From Salvator merianae (taxonomy: Eukaryota > Chordata > Lepidosauria > Squamata > Teiidae): a DNA stretch of 64,000 nt. The DNA lies in NCBI GenBank assembly GCA_003586115.2, contig QVOM02000001.1, forward strand, positions 14,025,291 to 14,089,290, given 5' to 3'. A program made the translations under genes and the position numbers. Under the pieces are notes generated by a model. It worked only from the letters and a program-made list of their open reading frames with translations. It was not told the origin of the DNA and searched no databases. Of this stretch, positions 1 through 12,515 are shown one piece after another (within the stretch, counting starts at the first letter, position 1; each line of letters begins with the position of its first letter).

Positions 1-274
1 TTGTAAGATCAGTGATGCATGTATTCCAGGCACAGCACCTGTGTTCCTACTAGCCTGAAATAGGTCGAACACACCTAAAATAGATCTACTACATATCTTA
101 CCTGCAACCTATGGATTATCTTATTGAATCAAATTAAAGACTGGCGAACAGATTACATTTTAAAATATGAGCACTCCTCTTCTCAAAGATCAATTTTACA
201 GCCTGTGCATATTTATTTCATTGCAAATTACTATTTAAACTAATATCATTATAGCTAGTAGAGTCTATCGTAAA

Positions 275-430
275 GTTCACATGGAGCCTTTATGGCACCA
301 TGACACAACAGAGGGCACAGGATCGCATGACCCAGCCCCCCATGAAGTGGTGGGTGCACTGGAAAAGTGCAACGTCCACATGGATCTGAACTTCTCCCGT
401 TGCCATCCCACCATAAGGGTTCATTAGAGT
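275..430 (+). repeat. Family I repeat, copy 1
   Basis: 'ccatgacacaacagagggca', 'ggtgggtgcactggaaaagt' and 'ttgccatcccaccataaggg' have counterparts in order at 4795-4960. The ends 'ttatggcaccat' and 'ccaccataaggg' are loosely inverse. Confidence 0.5.
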
Positions 431-1359
431 GCTTGAAAGATAGAACGGTAACAAGAACTCTGAGAGCTCTTCCTACCACGTTCTGTTAGTGGACTGCCAT
501 GACCATGCCACTGCCAATTGAATGGGCCTACCTGGTTTGACATCCTCACACCAGTAACCTGTACCTGCACCTGTAACATCCTGAAACACAGGGTCATTTC
601 CTGTGATTTACAACCCCTGGGCATCAATATCACAGGCAGGGAATGAAAGCACAGCCTGGGGCAGCAGCAGGCATTCCGTCAGCTGCTACTGTTTCAGGAA
701 GATGCCACTTCAGTGCCCAGGAAGAAGAGCACTGTGCTGGTGATGCTCTTTTTGTTGCCGAGCAACCCATGCCCATGTGAAAGTAATTGTTCAGCGTTCT
801 TCTTATTTAATTTGTTTTAAACTACTGCCGTTTTATTTTTGTTCCATCATATTCTGGGAATGCTGCTTCACAGTCTACTAATACTGCAATGCTGTCTTTG
901 AAGCAACAAAAACAGGGAGGAATAAATGTATTCATTTTGATTGAGGTGCATTTTCTCATTTTTTTCCTGTATAAATTTCAGTTTGCCCTGCTGAGCACGT
1001 TCACTTGAATTTTCTGAAGTTTTTAAAATAATTTTTCAGATATGTATATTTTTGCACAGAATTTTGAATGTATCGTAATTACTCCCAATGTAATGTCTTT
1101 TTAATGTTTTATTTTATTTTATTATTTTTTTTTGGTACTATTTTGCCAAAGATATGGATTTTCATGTGCATCTTGTGCAGCACAAAATCCAGGTCAAGAG
1201 TGAATTTCAGTGGATGCATGCATTTCAATTTGTATTTGGTTTCTGAGAAGGACAAATTTTACAGGTTTTGCATTTGTAATATCTAAGTAAATATCTTTCT
1301 CATCCCTAACATGAAGGTGGTCAAGCAATAGAAAAAGGAATAGCAATCTTTAACTACTT
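431..1359. other. No feature recognised
   Basis: AT-rich non-coding DNA with long T runs around 1120-1135. No ORF with protein-like content. Confidence 0.6.
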
Positions 1360-1700
1360 GCCTTTCTGCACTTACCTGTGCAGTCCTGGATCTGTAGATC
1401 CAGATCAGGCAGGAGTTGGTCCTGAAATGTTCTGCACCAGCTTCAGAGCAGACCCTGACAGCCAGGAATGAAAGAGCCCCAGGGCTCAGAGCCCCCGGGG
1501 ACCCATTTCAGTGGTGCACCCCCACGGCTCTAGTATGCCGGTAGACATTGTTATCGAGGCCTACTGGTATTCTAGACCAGAAGTAGTCCAGGAGGCCATT
1601 TTGAGCCTCCTGATCTGGAATAAGCTCCATCTCATCCAGGCACAATGTATCAGTGGGGGTTAGTGGCAGCGAGGTCTCTTGAGTCTGCACCAGTGTATGG
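1360..1700. mobile_element. Family B MITE, truncated on the right
   Basis: Left end GCCTTTCTGCACTTACC at 1360. The interior includes 'cccccggggacccatttcag', the inverse of the block near 14095-14120 in another copy. No right inverted end was found before about 1700. Confidence 0.55.
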
Positions 1701-2476
1701 GCAAAACAGGACCAGAAGAGGAATAATATCCATACTAGAGGTAATTGCTGAAAGGCCCAAAGTTTGTAAGATGAACCTTATAGCACTGCTCTAGTAGGTC
1801 AACTCTGGCCTTGTTCAGACGGTTTGAGATCTGTGAATGTCTCTTTGACAAGATCTGTATGCATGGCATGTTGTGTCCAGAGGAAACTGCTCTTGGCCTG
1901 GAGCACTTGCTTTGACGGAGGAGCATGGTGGAGGGCCATCACCCATGTGCCCCACTTCAAGGCCAGGGAAAAAATATTCCCCGCTGTCAAAATTTCCATC
2001 CAGGCTTGTGACGTGAAGTGCCAGAAATAGCTCTGGAGACTGGCTGTTTTCAGCACTTTGCATCATGGGCCTAGGTATGTAGTACAGAAGGAGTGTTCCT
2101 GGGAGAAAATTTATTCTGATCCTGGGAGCAGGCTGGGCATCAGTGGTGTCCAGGTCCATAAATATAGAACATTAGGACACACCTTCTCTACTTCATTAGA
2201 CTTATATATCACAGATTTTGAGAATAAAACATAAGCTCAGAATAAATTCAAAAATAAAACAATTATAATTAATCATGGACACCTCATCAATCATTACCAA
2301 AGGCATGTTTTAAAAGATTTTTAAAATCTTAACAGTGAGGAAACTGCCCAGATATCATTTTTATTCCAGGCCTTTCCAGAGTGAATGCTTCTTTGTTTCC
2401 CCATCCTTGATTTTAGCTGTTTTTATTCTTTGCACAATGCTTTGAGATTATATCTTAAAGGACACTCACTAGCCAA
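1701..2476. other. Unassigned, possible decayed repeat
   Basis: 1740-2070 begins near 'ctgaaaggcccaaagtttgt' and ends near 'gactggctgttttcagcact', loosely like family A/B ends in inverse order. The remainder is AT-rich with nothing recognised. Confidence 0.35.
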
Positions 2477-2919
2477 GTGCCTCTGTACTTTGCAGAGGCC
2501 CATGCAATCAGGAGAGACTCCAGCTTCTCCCCATCATGGCTAGCTGTGGAGCACTAAATTGTGCTCCACAGCTTGACCGGGAGCAGTTAGCCCGCTCCAG
2601 GTCAAGTGCATTCGCGACCACTTCCGGGTGCGAATGCACGGCCGCACAGTGCACCACAACTGTGCCTATGCAATCATGTAATCGTGCCTGCACAAACCGT
2701 GGTGCTGCCGGTCACCATGGCAGCAGCCAGACATTTCCCAGGCACTGTCATGACAAAGATCAGAAGCAGGATACCAGCATTTACAGTGCAAATGCCGGTA
2801 TTCCTGCTGGTATTCCTGTCAAGGGCTCCGCAGTATGGATGGTGTCTGAACTGCATGATCTATTCCATGTTAGAACAGGATAGTTCTCATGTTCTAACAT
2901 GGCAAGTGCAAAAACACCC
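2477..2919. mobile_element. Family A MITE
   Basis: Right end GCAAGTGCAAAAACACCC followed by AAA; left end about GTGCCTCTGTACTTTGC preceded by CAA. The interior, inverted relative to 49125, contains 'ggtcaccatggcagcagcca'. It also carries short palindromes of 'ccggtattcctg' and of 'catgttctaacatgg' near its right end. Confidence 0.65.
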
Positions 2920-3579
2920 AAAGTTAGCACTTTGACAATAGACTGAAATGGCACACTTATCGCCATGACACTGTTCTCTCCACCATGAAGAAATGTCCTG
3001 CAGTTCTACCAAAATTAACATGAGTATTTCTAAATAGAAAACTGCACAAGGAATTGGGAATTGTTGGTCAGTAATAGGGATACTGCCTGGAAAGCAAGAG
3101 ATTTGATTCCCAGCATCTGCCTGCAAGGCTTAGCAAACCTTTTCCATATCACTACCCTCAGTTACATGGACGGCTGAAATTTCCATTTTTCTATACATAG
3201 AAATCAACTCCAAATACTGTTTTGAAAAAACTACATCTATATACTGCCGATTAGTGAATTCTCTAGATGATTCATAAGAATACATAATTATACATAAACA
3301 GTAAATTTTTAGGAAAAGGAAAGCAGATTGCAAAATGCTACACACCAGACAAGAATGTGGAAACAGAATTTAAATCTCAGACAAAATGTTTGGGCAAATA
3401 AGAAGTTTTCATCATGTACCAAAAACTTGGACAAGAAGGAAAAACTGATATCAATCAACGCCTTCTTTTGTCCCAAATTCTGGTGATGTGCTTCCCTTTG
3501 GCAAGGTATCAATGGCCAACCTATGGTCACACATTATAGTCTTCATCTTAATGTTATCTGCTGTGTTGGATGTATCAAA

Positions 3580-4109
3580 GGGCCTGTTCACACTTACGAC
3601 AGTATAACAGTCTAACTAGCATGGTTCGGGCCGGCCAGGTTCGGGTACAGGGAGGGGTCTTCGCACCTGTCAGTGCTGGAACACTCTGCAAGCTTACTAG
3701 CACTGGATGCACTGCAAATTGGAGCACACTAGTTCAGTAGCTGTTTTTGAACCCAGAAGTTCTGTGTTCGAACCCAGAGGGTCTGTGTTCGAACCTGTGT
3801 CCGAAAAGGCCACCAGGGTCCAGACCCCAAGGTCCAGACTGGGATGCGAACTGGCAGACTGCGCCTGCGCGGCCCCGCCCCGCTGCCATTTTGAACCTGG
3901 AAATGGTGCGAATGCATCTTCCCTGATCCTCATCAGATCACACAGGTCGGGTTGGAGACTACAATTTAGTTGATCACAGCTGCTTGGATTCAGGTAAGGA
4001 TCAGGTGGCCTTCGGTAGATTTCGGGTCAGTTGGGGCTGTTTGCAAGAGCGAATCCTGCATTCTAGCTAGCATCCTGAAATGTTCCACTCGCTAAGTGCA
4101 AACAGGCCC
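3580..4109. mobile_element. Family A MITE with 3-bp AAA target-site duplication
   Basis: Left end GGGCCTGTTCACACTTACG; right end TAAGTGCAAACAGGCCC. AAA flanks at 3577-3579 and 4110-4112. The interior is rich in CpG and carries direct repeats around 'gttcgaaccc' (two near-identical 'tctgtgttcgaacc' units at about 3760-3800). Confidence 0.9.
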
Positions 4110-4794
4110 AAAGTAATCAATTCCATTTAATTTATATCCAACCTTTCATTCTCCACCATCATCACAAAATTATGGCGACCTTCAATCAGCAGGTATAATC
4201 TCTCCAAAATGCGTTTTGGTTTCCTGTAGATGGAAATGTAGTTTGGGAGATCAAAGAAAAGGCTCCATCTGGAAACATATCCTTGCCCTGCAAGTCACCA
4301 GCGCTTGTGGTCTCCCATCCAAGCATCTACTAAGGCTCAATCCTGCCGAGTTTTTCAATGCAAGCCAGGTTCAGATGAGGGCTGCTACATACCTGTTAGG
4401 AAAAGAGATAAATCTTCACCTGCCCCTGGAAATACGTTGAAATCAGCAACAGCAGAGCCTTCTGCAGGAGATTTTTACAGTGGAACCCTGTACAGAAAAG
4501 GGCGATCACACTGAGAAGCAAAAGCATATAAAGCAGTATACAAAATGAATCAACTCATTAGAAGCATAAGCATACACTCAAACTTTAACAAGGCTGAACA
4601 GATGGCAAGAAGAAAAAGACAGACACAATGGAGAAAGGAGGGTTAATTATTCAGTCTGGAAAGGTCTGGGAGAGAAGTCTTAAGAAGGCACATAAAATAT
4701 GTTATTGTAGGTGCCTCATGAATTTGAGAGGAGAGAGCATTCTATAAAGGGGATACTATCACTTAAAAGACCCAACTGCAGACAACACAAGGTG

Positions 4795-4960
4795 ATACTG
4801 GCAGCATCTGCAGGGTATCATTATGGCACCGTGAAGGCACCATAAAGAGGGAGGGTTCACACCATGCTGGTCTCCCATGGCACACCCAGTGCATTGGACA
4901 AGTACATCATCCACAAGGGCCCACACTTGGCCTGCCACCATGATCCCATAAATACCTCTT
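4795..4960 (+). repeat. Family I repeat, copy 2
   Basis: 'cattatggcaccgtgaaggc', 'cccagtgcattggacaagta' and 'ctgccaccatgatcccataa' parallel copy 1. Confidence 0.5.
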
Positions 4961-6446
4961 ACAGGACTTGAATAGCAGAGAAGGAGGAAGAGCTCTTCCT
5001 CCTGTTAGCCATTGGCAGCCCTGCTGCCAATGTGCCACAGCCACTGTTTGGGGAGATTTAACTGTCTCCTCAGCAGTCCATATGAGATCACTGAATGCAG
5101 GAAATGGCCCTTGAGTTCAATGACATCCCCGCCACCTAGATTGCAGCTGGGGAATGAGATCGCAGCCGGGGAACAAGACTGCAGCCAGGGAATGAGACGT
5201 CAACTAAGGAAGGAGATGGCAGCTTGGAGCAGTGGGCACACTAACATAGCATTCCTCTTCATTCACAGAGAGAACAGTGCTACTCTTGTAGCGGCTTCCC
5301 CCCTCCTGTGCAGATTTTATCATTCTGTATAATGTGGTATCCACAGACATGCTTCTCTAGGTTATCTCAGTGATCTTGCAGGTCTGTTGTACGAATGAGA
5401 AAGAAGCTCCATGGCAGATTACCCATCTTCTACTATCCAGCCAATTTCACAGCAGAAGTCACTGCTGGACTCAGGGATTAGGGGAAAAAGCTGTTGAATC
5501 CCAAGACCACAGGTTAGTATTGCTTACTGCTAGAGACTTTTCCACACTTCCATGTTTTCTGTCTTCAATACCTCACTGTCAGTTCAGGCTTCCGGACTGA
5601 TCTCCACCTACTTTACATATGTCTGTCATTAGTCCTTTCTGGAATTAAGAAATCTTTTCAGTCTTAAAATGTAAAGAGATGATGCTATGGAAATAGGGCT
5701 TCTGCAGCTGCAAAAATGTCTGGGAGAGGGGCTCCAGATGATGATATTTGCTTTCCCTGTACAGAGATCAAGAAACAGCATGGAGGAAGGGGGTTTGGTT
5801 ACCTCTGGGTGGTTTTTCTCCATTCATGCTTTTGACTGTATTTAGTTCCATGAATCTCACACTGGTGCCAATATTACACTACCATATTTCCAGTTCTCTC
5901 CATGTACACTGCTATGCGCTGGTGACAGCAGAATCACGCAGTATATATTGGTGTGAAAGGCAAGGCCAGGAGACAAGGATGCCTGTGTCTGAAAGGAAAT
6001 ATAAATAGAAAGCATATTGCCGAGGGATGAAGCAAAGCCACCTCAGAGGTTAAATAAATGATTGGCCTGGTAACAAAGCATCTATTCACATCTACATGTT
6101 AACGCCTATTTACAGAGGTGTAATTCTATTAAGGAGGGGATTGGTGAGTGGGTCCTCAGTGTGATGAAAGCTAACGTCCATTTAACCTACCTGTGGATAA
6201 ATTCACATGTGCAACATTGGGCTTGGTTCTGCCTTGCCATACCCTAACTTCCTTTGCATAGACAGGTCAACCCCTCTAGACACAGCATTGGAAATTCAAA
6301 CACTAGGCAGCTCTCTGGGCATGATGGAAAGTAGCAGTATAAGAAGGAAAAGGCACTGCTCCACATATAAGATCCAAAAAGAGTGGTAGCAGGAATGTTG
6401 AAAAGGAGCTCAGAAAACAAGGTTCAAATCCTGCATAACAGTGGAA
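4961..6446. other. No feature recognised
   Basis: Contains three imperfect direct units of 'gcagc(t/c)ggggaa(t/c)' type at about 5142-5195. Otherwise unremarkable; short ORFs only. Confidence 0.5.
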
Positions 6447-6540
6447 GCCCATAGGTGGCACTGGATCAGTCCTGCCTTTTAGACTAGCCTAGTTCACTAG
6501 GTTGTTACTGGGGTGAAGAGAGAACCATGAATGCTGTCAG
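6447..6540 (+). repeat. Possible SINE 3' fragment
   Basis: 'agactagcctagttcactag' and 'gttgttactggggtgaagag' resemble the 3' body of the SINE at 52378, with much divergence. Confidence 0.35.
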
Positions 6541-6704
6541 AACCCTTGAGAAAAGACAGAATACCACATGATTCCCACGTACTCAACCTGTCCCTATCAT
6601 CTGACCTCTGTCATGGGTAAATTTCTGTCCCTATACCACTTTATTAAAATTCTGCTTGCCTCCTTGCTATTCTTGCTGTTCCTAAGGAATACAACTGTCC
6701 AAAG

Positions 6705-7462
6705 TTGGGTCTACTTTGTGATGGCACCTGTTTCTGGAACGCTCTTCCTTCTGATATTTGTGGGTCACCCCCAATTACATCCTCTAGGTACCTGCTAAAG
6801 GCATTCCTCTTTGCCCAAGCTTTCCCAGAGTTCCAACTGCCATGTCCTCCAACATTTGCAATTCATAAATTGAGGGTGGTAGATATAAACAAATAACCAA
6901 CAGAAATAAATGTTAAAATGCCTGGCTTTGTAGAGTCCAGGAGCTCATCGTTCCATACATGATTCCAAGCTTCCGTAAGTGGGTTACCAATCCCAAATTC
7001 AGGGGGGAAGGTGCAGGAATCAGGGCTAGTGGGTGGTCTGGCCCACTGTTTTCAAACAGAGCTGGGTCTCCACTTTGCGTGAGAGATGGCTTCTACGCAG
7101 GGCCCAAAGGGGAGGTACCATGATCGCTGCCCTGAAAGATGACTCCATTTTGGAGCACGCAGGCATCATTTGAAGCAGTAATTGAAGGAACCTGCAGCAA
7201 GGCTAAGAAACCATGCCCTGGTGAAAAGGTGCTTCGGAGAAGATTGCACATAAAAATGGGGCAGCACACTCACTGCAAGACACCTCTTGCCACCATGTGT
7301 GGAGACACTTTTCAAAAGTGTCCTCCCAAGGTAAGCAGAAATGCAGCCTATGTCTTTTATGAAATGTCAGTATATTCTTTCATCTGTTTTTATTGTGAAC
7401 TGCTCTGAGATTTTACAATAAGAGGTATAGGAATATTTTACATAAAACAAAACAATAAATTT
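6705..7462 (+). repeat. Probable LINE 3' end, interrupted by a family J element
   Basis: 'tgtttctggaacgctcttcc' and 'aggtacctgctaaaggcatt' at 6728-6810 match the 3' region of L2/CR1-type LINEs. A typical tail follows at about 7360-7462 ('tattgtgaactgctctgaga', then CAAAACAATAAA). The two parts are separated by about 0.4 kb containing the family J repeat, so the LINE may have been split by it. Alternatively these are two unrelated fragments. Confidence 0.5.
7057..7337 (+). repeat. Family J repeat, copy 1
   Basis: 'gctgggtctccactttgcgt', 'gaggtaccatgatcgctgcc', 'aggcatcatttgaagcagta', 'gccaccatgtgtggagacac' and 'ccaaggtaagcag' recur in order at 32217-32513. Class unknown; no clear inverted ends. 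Confidence 0.65.
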
Positions 7463-7892
7463 CTAAAGACTCCGCTATTTCCCAAGGGCCTCTAGGAGTG
7501 AAATCTCTGACGCAGGCTGGTAGATGCTTCTTGTTGCTATGTAGTCTGCATGTAAGCAGTCCATGGGATGGTTAAACAGAGCACTTCTAGAGGAATCATG
7601 TTGTAGGGGACTTGTCCTGCAGCCTAAGCAGCTGTGCAGGTTGGTATTTTAGTAGTGGCTGCTATATAAGTATATACACATACATACATACTAACTAAAC
7701 TAAACTTTAAAAAATGGAAGCCCAAATTAAGGGGATGTTTGCACCAGTGGCTGTCCACAAATCAAAAGTGAAGCTGGGTGAGGTAGCAACTGATCATCTT
7801 GCCTTCCCCTACTCTAACCATTGTCCATTCCAGCAGTGACCTGCAAAGCATTTCCACAAGGACAGTGTGGGACTAACACAGCTAGTGAGCAA

Positions 7893-8009
7893 GTCTGGCC
7901 TTGTGGTTAGTGTGTCAGACTCTTATCTGGAACTCTCCAGGTTCGAGTCTGCACTCTGCATGAAGCCAGCTGGGTGACCTTGGGCTCGTCACAGCTCTGT
8001 TCTGAGTTC
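7893..8009 (+). repeat. tRNA-derived SINE, head plus part of the body
   Basis: The A-box region TTGTGGTTAGTG (7901-7912) and B box GGTTCGAGTCT (7940-7950) are those of a tRNA-derived RNA polymerase III promoter. They are followed by 'gctgggtgaccttgggctcg', the diagnostic body of a widespread reptile SINE. The 3' part runs into a C/CTC microsatellite. Confidence 0.8.
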
Positions 8010-8051
8010 TCCCCCCCCTCCTCTCCTCCTCCTCCTCCTCCTCCTCCTCCT
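8010..8051. repeat. C-run and (CTC)n microsatellite
   Basis: A run of eight C is followed by about ten CTC/CCT units, directly after the SINE body at 7893-8009. Confidence 0.9.
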
Positions 8052-8600
8052 TCTCATGATCCCATTCCACAGGCTACTGCTGGCCCAATTGTTGCTTCCC
8101 CCTGCCTTTTCCCAAGTCCTGATCTGTAGCAAACGCACTGCCAGGACCACAAATGCCCTACAATATGCCCCACTTATTCAACTTGACTTTCAAACATGGA
8201 AAATCCTGCTTTAAAGCATCACACATCTGTAAGGATCCCTGTTTTAACTTAGCTTTGTGTGGATCCACCTCTGAATTAATCACTTCTGAAGAGAGAATGC
8301 ATTTTTTTGATACAATGAAGATACAGTATGGGCTGTGTCCACATGTTGGATACACTTCAAACTGGCAGTGTCATTGATCTCCACTGTCCATGCACTTCAT
8401 CACAGCAACAGGCAGCCCAAACACCTGAGTAGGCATTCAACATGTGCTTTTGTGAAACCTGTAAAAGGAGGCTTCACAGCATGCCTGGTACATGTCTACA
8501 ATTGCCTGAAGAGCAACTGGAAGTGGGTAGCATTTGTGTGGACACTGTCAATACAAACACAAAGATGTGTGCTTAATTCGAGATTAATCAAATTATAGTT

Positions 8601-8680
8601 ATCCAGATGTTGGTGAGTTATAGCTCCTCTAAGCCCCTGTCCATCTGGCCAATGGCACAAGATGATGGAAAGTATAGTTT
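8601..8680. mobile_element. Family H MITE, diverged
   Basis: 'atccagatgttggtgagtta', 'ccatctggccaatggcacaa' and 'gatgatggaaagtatagttt' are in the order of the family. Confidence 0.6.
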
Positions 8681-8831
8681 TACATGCTACAGGTTATATA
8701 ATGGTAAAGGGTGAAAGGGGAACAAGGTATTTATATCTCATCTGCAACAGATAAAGAAGAAATTCATTGCAAAAAAAAGCCATGGCTTAATCACTGCTTT
8801 ACCTCCATCCCAACACGTGAGCTAATACTGT

Positions 8832-9365
8832 GGGCCTTTCTGCACAGACCCTAAATTCATATTAAGGATCTATGTAGTTCTTCTAAGCTACATGGATCTG
8901 CATATAGATGAGACCACTCTCCCTGCTTGTCCACTCTGTCTGCACAAGACAGAGCATGAGCCAGGTTAAGGGAGGCCTTAATCCAGATGCGTGGTAGACC
9001 TGATTAATTGAGGCTATCAGAGGGATCAGTGGCCCTGATCTGGAACATAGGAGACATGCAGAAGGCACACCTCCCATGTTCAGGAGTACTAGAGGGTGCC
9101 TTTCAGTGGCACGTCATAGTCCATTACCATAAAGCACCCTCCAGAGGCCTCGAGTATAGGAACTGTGTTCCTAGCTCTCGGAGTTATGGGAGTACAACCA
9201 TGAAGCTTGCAAAGATTTGCAGCTGCAGCATCGGATAATCCAGATAAGTGCAATTGGTGCAGACGGTGCTGATCCCACCCACACCTCCCTGTGATCTGGA
9301 TCAGTGGGCCAAGCTAATCTGGACCCACTGATCCAGTGTTCAGGTAGATAAGTGCAGAAAGGGCC
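8832..9365. mobile_element. Family B MITE
   Basis: Left end GGGCCTTTCTGCAC, right end AGTGCAGAAAGGGCC. Flanking triplets TGT and TAT differ at one base, as expected for an old duplication. The interior has 'cacctcccatgttcaggagt' and 'gtgcctttcagtggcacgtc' in common with the copy at 19777. Confidence 0.8.
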
Positions 9366-9667
9366 TATGTTTGAACACAATGTTTGGCAGCTTCCACATG
9401 GTCAAATGGACACTAGATGGGATAGGAGAACACTCGTATGCAAAGCACTAGTATGCAAAGTACTAGTCATACCGGCCTTGCAGCTGGAGTGTTCCCTGGT
9501 GCAAAAACTGTGCCAGGGAGCATTCCAACGGGACACCACTTTAAAGTGGTCTCCTACTCATTCCAATCCTGTGCCCCATGCCAGCTACTGTCACGGAGAC
9601 AAGCAGTGGTGACTGAAGTGCTCCAGCTGGTGTAGGGGCCCAGCACTATGTCGCCCTGCTCTGGAAA

Positions 9668-10274
9668 TGGCCTACTTCCACATGCAACAATGAATCTCTT
9701 CAGTCTGCAACTTCAGACCAGGGGAACTTTCATTCCCCCACTCCAAAGTGAGGCCACAACAGGATCAAGGTAATAGAGGCAGCCACTGGTGGGTTCTATC
9801 TCGCCCCCTCTTTTTCCTGGACCATATTGCTCAATTTGGGCCAGGAGCAGCCTTTGCATCATGTTTCAAGGCATATAGTGCAAAAGACACTTTTTCAAGA
9901 CCCCACAGCATGGCAGCTATCTGCACTACAAGGGCTGGAACAGCCTAGAACCAGGCTTCCAGCACATGCCAACCCACCCACCATGACAGTGGTTGCAGAA
10001 ACATCCAGCTGCTGCCATAGTGACCAGGGATGTGGCGTGTGACTCTGCAGCTGCAGCTGTAGCTGCACTATGCCATGCTGCGGCCTGCAGCGCTTGCAAC
10101 CAGAAGCAGATGCGAACATGGCCAACCAGAAGTAGTCCAGCTGCACTCAGTACAGCTGTGGAGAGCAATTTAGAGCCTGCAGACATTCCTGAATGTTGAG
10201 GCCTCTGCAAAGTGTGAATGCATTTTGCTCTTTAGCTTCTGGACACTCCCTAGCACCAAAATGCAAATAGGCCC
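9668..10274. mobile_element. Family A MITE
   Basis: The right end ATGCAAATAGGCCC followed by AAA is clear. The left end TGGCCTACTTCCACATGC, preceded by AAA, is the best candidate. The interior 'cagctgctgccatagtgacc' and 'tgccatgctgcggcctgcag' is shared with the copies at 49125 and (inverted) 13432. It contains a run of overlapping 'gctgca' units at about 10050-10090. Confidence 0.7.
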
Positions 10275-10475
10275 AAAGTCTCTTCATAATGCTTTCAACC
10301 ATCATAAAGTTTCATTTGTCTATCATACAGGTTGTGCATTATAGTGCAAATCTAGATCAGCTGCAGCTGATAAAACAAGGCAACAAAGGTAGCAGAGGAG
10401 GGAGAAAGATGAATTTCAGGGAGATCCAAGGGAGGCTTCCAATTGGAGTCTCAGCATTCATCCACCACCTTCATA

Positions 10476-10698
10476 GGGCCCAGTCACGCCTAAATTTTAA
10501 TCCAGCTTTGGTCCACTTTCAGATTGAGAGAACATATCAGTAAAGTAATAAGATGTTTTCTTTCAGCGTTATCAAACTCAGAAAATCTACTTTTGGGTTA
10601 GATAATGTGGAAAGAAAATGATTAGTCACTTTGCTGATGTGTTCTTTCAATCCAAAAGTGGACTAAAGCTGGATTAAAACTTAAGTGTGACTGGGCCC
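10476..10698. mobile_element. Family D palindromic MITE, best copy
   Basis: A 223-bp element with inverted arms of more than 40 bp: left GGGCCCAGTCACGCCTAAAT..., right ...TTAAGTGTGACTGGGCCC. Flanks ATA and ATG differ at one base. The centre carries 'gggttagataatgtggaaag', found in the three other copies. Confidence 0.9.
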
Positions 10699-11402
10699 AT
10701 GGAAGCACTTTCTGAACCACCTCTGTTGTAGATGTAACTGAAATCTATGGACCTAGGTATGGTCTAGGATATTACTTTATACTGTATGTTCACGTCTTGC
10801 CTTATAAAGAGGTATCATTGTAACACTGGACTGTGGGAACAAACCACAGAAAATTCCCAACTATCACTGTCATCTAGGTTAATTTTATGGCTTCAAGAAC
10901 AAAACATGCGAATACCTTGGACCAGAGGTAAACACAGAGGATCTTTTGCTGGAGGCCTGTGAAAGGTTCCATATAATTTCTCCTTTAGCTTCTCAGAGGA
11001 GGGTACACAGCATAAACAGTAGCCAGTGAATTACTGTTAATATTACAGAGACCATAAATAGCCAAGTGAAGAGAGAAAGCTCCTGGTTGTACCACAGAGT
11101 GGTAGGAAGTTCAAACAGAATAATATTTAAAGAGGCAGTCCCACCTCACAAATGAAGAAAGAATGCCAACATGATGGCATTGCAGTTTAGCCAGACATGC
11201 AGACAACTAGGGTGTGCAATGCTGGGAAATTAGCTTAGCTTGGCATTATGACAGGGCAGGCAGGGCTGCCAGTGTAACCAGCCACTGAGCATAGAAGAGT
11301 CCATTTGAAGTGAAGGGTGCTGGCATTATTAGCAAATACCTAAATCCCCAAAACATTATTTTTTTTTTTTCTTGAATCACCACTGGAAGTTCATTTTACT
11401 CT

Positions 11403-11797
11403 TAGGCTGCATCCAGACGGGGGATAAATAGCACTATTATGACTTGGCTATGTTGGGATTGCTGCACGTAACTGTGGCAACCCCATCATAGCTCTACAAT
11501 ATTGGGGTGAAAACCCACTAAAACCTATTTCAGGGAAACCTAATTCTGAATGTGGCTTTTCCCAAAATAGCACTATATCATACTTGTCTGGATGCTGCCA
11601 GTGGGAGCCGCCATCTTGAATGTGCCACCGTGCATGTGCAGGGTCCAAAAAGGCAGCTGGGCATGCACAATGGTGGTGATCACGCAAGCACAATGCCAGC
11701 CCTGCACTGTGCAGTCAACAAGTGATTATTACAGAGATGCTTTACTCCAGAATATTGCTTGTCAGCGTGATTTCAGACTGCATCTTGAGTTGGCCTT
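11403..11797 (+). mobile_element. Family E non-autonomous transposon, copy 1
   Basis: Starts TAGGCTGCATCCAGACGG. An inverse copy of that end (TGTCTGGATGCTGCC) occurs inside at about 11585-11600, so the first 200 bp are themselves palindromic. A CpG-containing tail follows ('gtgccaccgtgcatgtgcag'). It ends near 'gactgcatcttgagttggcc', directly against a family F element. Confidence 0.7.
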
Positions 11798-12020
11798 AGG
11801 CTGCTTCCACATATATTAAAAAAGCAACTCAAAAGTACTTTAGAGATGGTAACATGTGGATGCTAATATTCCCATTCCACCTCTAATCCACAAAAAAAGC
11901 CAGAGAAGACGCTTTGGAAGTGCGTTTCTGACATTTAATGTAGATTAAAGACACCAGCATGTGGATGCTACAACCATCAAGTGCTTTCGAGCCACTTTTT
12001 TTTTTTTACTGCATATAGGT
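11798..12020. mobile_element. Family F repeat, copy 1
   Basis: 'ttaggctgcttccacatata', 'agatggtaacatgtggatgc' and 'ttcccattccacctctaatc' recur in the copy at 33141. It ends in a T-rich run near 12000. It starts exactly where the family E element stops. Confidence 0.6.
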
Positions 12021-12240
12021 TCAGAGGATACTTTTATTTTACCTTGGACATCTTCCAGAACCGTGATCACCTAGGAGAAGCAAGCTAATCTGGCTTCCCA
12101 GTGTCCTGTCTTTCTTTTTCTCTAATCATATGAGACTCCGAAATGGAAGTATACTGTTGAAAAATCATCATATTTCTATGATTGCCCTGCACTTACAGCA
12201 GACAAGGTGCACAGCAGGGCATGTCAGAACATCCTTCGGC

Positions 12241-12310
12241 AGTCCAAGTGCTTCAGGTTACAACTCCCATCAGCAGCTAATGGGAGTTAAAGTGCTAAAT
12301 AGCTAGAGGG
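12241..12310. mobile_element. Family H MITE, core only
   Basis: 'ttacaactcccatcagcagc' followed by 'taatgggagttaaagtgcta' forms a short hairpin like the arms of family H. Confidence 0.5.
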
Positions 12311-12497
12311 AGCAGATTGGTGAAGGCTGGCTGCTCCCATGTCATTTGTTAAAAGAAGGCACGGGATCTTCCCACACAGGTGGCTAGAAAGTGGGCTGGA
12401 AGATGCATCCAACATTACCATTTAGTTTTAACTGAGCTAAATGCAGCACACCATTAAAAACAGCGATTGTTTTCTTGGCTGGAAGCATGTGAAAAAG

Positions 12498-12515
12498 AAC
12501 AACAACAACAACAAC
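12498..12515. repeat. (AAC)n microsatellite
   Basis: Six AAC units. They could be the tail of a decayed retroposon, but no body was recognised. Confidence 0.85.

Noticed and set aside
7893..7960. Possible tRNA gene (good A and B boxes)
   Set aside because: The B box is followed by the standard SINE body, and the acceptor stem does not pair.
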